Notes under the pieces: generated by a model
Seen by the model: only the letters and a program-made list of their open reading frames with translations
Database searches by the model: none
What the model was told of the DNA's origin: nothing
Shown here: piece by piece, positions 61,412 to 64,000 of the stretch
Layout of the letters: every line of letters begins with the position of its first letter
Numbering within the stretch: the stretch's first letter is position 1
Position numbers and translations under genes: made by a program
Assembly (NCBI RefSeq): GCF_012971745.1
Contig: NZ_CP048834.1
Location: 5,589,001 to 5,653,000, forward strand
Direction: 5' to 3'
DNA length: 64,000 bases
From: Starkeya sp. ORNL1
Lineage (GTDB): Bacteria; Pseudomonadota; Alphaproteobacteria; Rhizobiales; Xanthobacteraceae

Positions 61412-62242
61412 TCAGCAATATTTGCCGGATTGCGGCACGACCGAGAGGTCAATGCCGCGCTGGGCCATATATTTGGTGATCAGCGCGCAGGACAGGCCGA
61501 GCGTGCGCTGCTGCATCGACCAGTTGGCGAGCAGATTGATGAAGCCCTGATTGCCATCCTTCCGCGGCACCGCCGTCATCATCGGGTTACGCAGCACGGG
61601 GGAGGGGACGATGGCGTGCCCGATGCCGGCCTTGTGCAGTTGCGCCGCGTTCTGGTCGGCCAACACGATGGCGTCGCCGCGTCCGGAGCGTAGCTCCAGC
61701 ACCGCCTGGTCGCGGTTCTTGACCAGCACGATGGTCGCCTGCGGCGCCATGGTCTCGGCGATCACCTGCATGGTGCTGCCGCTCTGCGCGACGAGACGAA
61801 CCTCCGGCTTGTTGAGATCGCGCCAGCTCCTGGGCTCGAAGCCGTCGCGCGCCAGCACGGTCCAGACACCTTCGACGATCGGCTCCAGCACGTAATCGAC
61901 GACGAGGCCGCGCTTCGGATTGGGGTTCACCCCGAAGGCGAGATCGAGCCGACCGGCCAGGAAGTCGGCTGCAAGGTTGCCCCAGGTGGTCTCGACGAAC
62001 TCGATCTTCACCTGCAGCAGATCGGCGATCTGCCGGCCCCAGTCGGGATAGAAGCCGCTCCATTCGCCGGTCGCCGGATCCTTGATGAAGTCCGGCTCCT
62101 CGCCGGACATGACCGGATAGTGCAGCACGCCGCGCTGCTTGATCTCGTTGATGACCAGCGAGGGATCGGTGGCGTGCGCCGCGGGCGGGGCCGAGGCGAG
62201 GATCGCAAAGGCGGCGAGGAGGGCCAGCACCAGTCGTTTCAT
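61412..62242 (-). CDS. Amino-acid-type ABC transporter substrate-binding protein (family 3)
   Basis: The 276-residue protein starts at ATG 62242 with AGGGAACG upstream. The signal peptide spans about residues 1-24 (LVLALLAAFAILASAPPAAHA). SBP_bac_3 features are GEWSGFYPDWGRQIADLLQV, FVETTWGNLAADFLAGRLDL and LVAQSGSTMQVIAE. No permease or ATPase is adjacent, so it either uses a transporter encoded elsewhere or is an orphan sensor-type binding protein. Divergent from the GntR/racemase pair, suggesting an amino acid ligand. Confidence 0.87.
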   Translation of the reverse strand: MKRLVLALLAAFAILASAPPAAHATDPSLVINEIKQRGVLHYPVMSGEEPDFIKDPATGEWSGFYPDWGRQIADLLQVKIEFVETTWGNLAADFLAGRLDLAFGVNPNPKRGLVVDYVLEPIVEGVWTVLARDGFEPRSWRDLNKPEVRLVAQSGSTMQVIAETMAPQATIVLVKNRDQAVLELRSGRGDAIVLADQNAAQLHKAGIGHAIVPSPVLRNPMMTAVPRKDGNQGFINLLANWSMQQRTLGLSCALITKYMAQRGIDLSVVPQSGKYC

Positions 62243-62444
62243 GTCGTTCCCTGTTCCGGATTTCGTATCGGGCCACGCCCCTCCGCATGACGGAGCAAGA
62301 AGGGCATTGACAGGCTAGAGAACATTACGCCAAATGTCATAGATCAATTTGTAGATCGTAGTGACACAAGCGATACGGGGCGGCAGCCGCTCGGAGCGTT
62401 TGGCGGAACGGAGCCTCCCTGTGAGGTTCTTCGGTACCGGCAAT

Positions 62445-62466
62445 TGTATACAGTATGGAGGATACA
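62445..62466 (+). promoter_or_regulatory. Candidate autoregulatory operator of the second GntR gene
   Basis: ATTGTATACAGT (core GTATAC) is followed 9 bp later by GGATACA, giving an inverted TGTAT...ATACA arrangement that covers the GGAGG ribosome-binding site and first base of the GntR start. GntR/FCD regulators often bind TTGTATACAA-like sites. Confidence 0.45.
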
Positions 62467-63146
62467 TGTTTCCGGCGAGCGCCAATTCCCTGTCGCGGGC
62501 GATCCCCGAGGGTTTAGCTGCGCTGCTGGAGCAGGAAATCATCTTTGGGCGGCTGCCGCCCTCGGCCCGCCTGACCGAGGAAGAGGTGGCGCTGCGCTAC
62601 GGCGTGAGCCGCTCGCCGGTGCGCGAGGCGCTACGGCTGCTCGAACGCGACGGGCTGGTGCTGCGCGAGGCGCGGCGCGGCATCTGGGTGGCGCCACTCT
62701 CGCTCAAGGACTTCGATGAAATCTATGCCTGCCGCATCGAGCTCGAAGGGCTGGCGGCGGACGGTGCGGCGCGCTCTCGGGACAAGCTGCGCAAGAAGGC
62801 CTTCGCCGGCCTGTTCGCCGAGCTCAAGACCGCCGCGGAGCGTGGCGACGCGCATGAATTCTTCCTGGTGGACGTGCGGGGCTCGGCCCTCACGTACGAG
62901 CTCGCCGACAACCGGACGCTGACGCGCCTGCTCGCCGGCCTGGAAAAACAGGCGCTGCGCTATCGCTTCCTCGCCTATCTGCGCAACCCCAGGATCGTCG
63001 ACCTGTCGCTCGAAGACACCGGCCGGATCTATGACGCCATCGTCGATGGCGATGCGCCGGCGGCCAAGGAGATGACCGAGAACCTCATCCGCGAAATCTG
63101 GCAGGTCATGCGCGCTGCCTTCGCACAGTCATTCGGCGAGGGCTGA
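62466..63146 (+). CDS. GntR/FCD-family transcriptional regulator
   Basis: ATG 62466 with GGAGG upstream is chosen over a longer frame whose first 35 codons cover the promoter. The 226-residue protein has a wHTH (about 10-75: LTEEEVALRYGVSRSPVREALRLL) and an FCD helical domain (about 80-215). It is 2 bp upstream of a proline racemase-family gene, so it probably controls hydroxyproline/proline catabolism and the divergent binding protein. Confidence 0.87.
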   Translation: MFPASANSLSRAIPEGLAALLEQEIIFGRLPPSARLTEEEVALRYGVSRSPVREALRLLERDGLVLREARRGIWVAPLSLKDFDEIYACRIELEGLAADGAARSRDKLRKKAFAGLFAELKTAAERGDAHEFFLVDVRGSALTYELADNRTLTRLLAGLEKQALRYRFLAYLRNPRIVDLSLEDTGRIYDAIVDGDAPAAKEMTENLIREIWQVMRAAFAQSFGEG

Positions 63147-63148
63147 GC

Positions 63149-64000
63149 ATGCTGAACCTTGCCTCCTCGTTCGACGTCATCGACTCGCACACCGCCGGGC
63201 ACCCGACGCGGGTGATATTGAGCGGCGTTCCCAAGCTCGACGGTGCGAGTGTGCTGGAGAAGCGCGAGGATTTCCGCGCGCGTTTCGACTATCTGCGCCC
63301 GTTGTTGCTGCACGAGCCGCGCGGCCATGCCGCCATGGTCGGGCTGGTGCCGGTGGCCTCGACCGTCGCCGACTACGGCGCCTTCTTCATCTCCTCCTAT
63401 GTCTATCTCGACATGTGCGGCCACGGCACCATCGGCTATGCGCGCACGCTCGCGGCGACCGGGCAGATCGCGCCGCAGCTCGGCGACAGCTTCACGCTGG
63501 AAACCCCGGCCGGCGTGGTGACGGTCGGCCTCGTCTGGGGAGCAAACGGCGATCTCGCCGGTGTCCGGCTGCGCAACGTGCCGAGCTATGTCGGCATCGC
63601 CGACCTTGCCGTGGATTTCGAGGGCTTCGGCACCGTCAAGGCCGACATCGTCTATGGCGGCATGTGGTACGCGCTGGTCGACGCCACCGCCATGGGGCTC
63701 GAACTGGTCCCGGAACGGGTCTCCGAATTGCTGCGCATCGGCAGCGCGCTCAAGCAGGCCATCAAGGCGGCCATTGCCGGCCGGCCGGAATTCGCCGGGG
63801 CCGTCGCTCCGAGCGTGCTGTTCTATGCCGACGGCGCGCCGGGCGAAGCGGTGCATTTCCTGGTGCTGGAATCCAACAAGTTCGACCGTTCGCCCTGCGG
63901 CACCGGCACCGCGGCGCGCGTCGCCCAACTCGCCGTGCGCGGACGGCTCGGAGCGGACGGCACCTACCGGGCACGCAATATCCTCGGCGTCGATTTCCTC
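63149..64000 (+). CDS. Proline racemase / 4-hydroxyproline epimerase family enzyme (3' truncated by window)
   Basis: The frame is open from ATG 63149 to the end of the window (284 codons), so the C-terminus is missing. The opening IDSHTAGHPTRVILSG is the family hallmark. Both active-site cysteines are present: MCGHGT and SPCGTGT. This argues for a racemase/epimerase rather than trans-3-hydroxyproline dehydratase, in which one Cys is replaced by Thr. Co-transcribed with the GntR gene. Substrate (proline, hydroxyproline) is not decided by sequence alone. Confidence 0.88.
   Translation, partial: MLNLASSFDVIDSHTAGHPTRVILSGVPKLDGASVLEKREDFRARFDYLRPLLLHEPRGHAAMVGLVPVASTVADYGAFFISSYVYLDMCGHGTIGYARTLAATGQIAPQLGDSFTLETPAGVVTVGLVWGANGDLAGVRLRNVPSYVGIADLAVDFEGFGTVKADIVYGGMWYALVDATAMGLELVPERVSELLRIGSALKQAIKAAIAGRPEFAGAVAPSVLFYADGAPGEAVHFLVLESNKFDRSPCGTGTAARVAQLAVRGRLGADGTYRARNILGVDFL

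Overview
The window looks like a chromosomal segment of a Hyphomicrobiales (Rhizobiales) alphaproteobacterium, plausibly Xanthobacteraceae of the Starkeya/Ancylobacter kind. This rests on gene families (SoxCD, a membrane-bound formate dehydrogenase with DUF3305/3306/6352/6505 partners, a CIO-type cytochrome bd, a FecI/FecR siderophore locus), high GC, and alphaproteobacterial palindromic repeats. No rRNA, tRNA or CRISPR was recognised. By eye the left half (to about 31.4 kb) is less GC-rich and more loosely packed than the right half, which is dense and operon-like.

Left half, 1-31.4 kb: sulfur, molybdenum/tungsten and formate. The window opens inside soxC (molybdenum sulfane/sulfite dehydrogenase), followed by overlapping soxD. 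An SsuD-like flavin monooxygenase ends against a two-hairpin palindromic repeat of about 115 bp. That repeat is hit at its terminal CTAG by an IS5-family element with a canonical -1 frameshift site, whose transposase stop codon comes from the CTAG target duplication. A second, uninterrupted copy of the repeat lies 9 kb away in the same orientation. Between the copies are tupBCA (tungstate ABC importer), a divergent HTH/PBP-like regulator, and an EmrA/EmrB-type efflux pair. Next come moeA, cydAB with a small DUF2474 subunit, and a large formate dehydrogenase locus: small Tat protein, catalytic, Fe-S and cytochrome b subunits, a polyferredoxin, a translationally coupled run DUF6505-DUF6352-DUF3305-DUF3306-TorD, and two small exported or membrane proteins. 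It ends with two more MoeA-family genes, one degenerate and one fused to a PBP-like oxyanion-binding domain. Together these genes import Mo/W, build and insert the cofactor, and feed electrons from formate or sulfite to respiration.

Middle, 31.7-50.5 kb: a catabolic cluster I cannot match to a described pathway. It encodes an SDR without the usual YxxxK, two RraA-type aldolase homologues, a uronate-dehydrogenase-like enzyme, a SelA-fold PLP lyase, a D-threonine-aldolase/D-serine-dehydratase-fold enzyme, RidA, a trimethylamine-dehydrogenase homologue with an altered substrate pocket, a dipeptide-type ABC importer, an SMP-30 lactonase, a GntR/FCD regulator, a DapA-family lyase and a LigI-like amidohydrolase. 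Six related sites of the FadR-type TNGTNNNACNA pattern lie upstream of the transcription units, suggesting a local regulon under the internal GntR. My inference is that the cluster degrades an N-substituted or amino-linked sugar acid.

Right end, 50.8-64 kb: a ferric-siderophore system (fecI, fecR, TonB-dependent receptor, fhuD, fhuB, fhuF-like reductase, fhuC), a MocR/PdxR-type regulator, an amino-acid-type periplasmic binding protein, a second GntR/FCD regulator, and a proline racemase / hydroxyproline epimerase gene that runs off the window.
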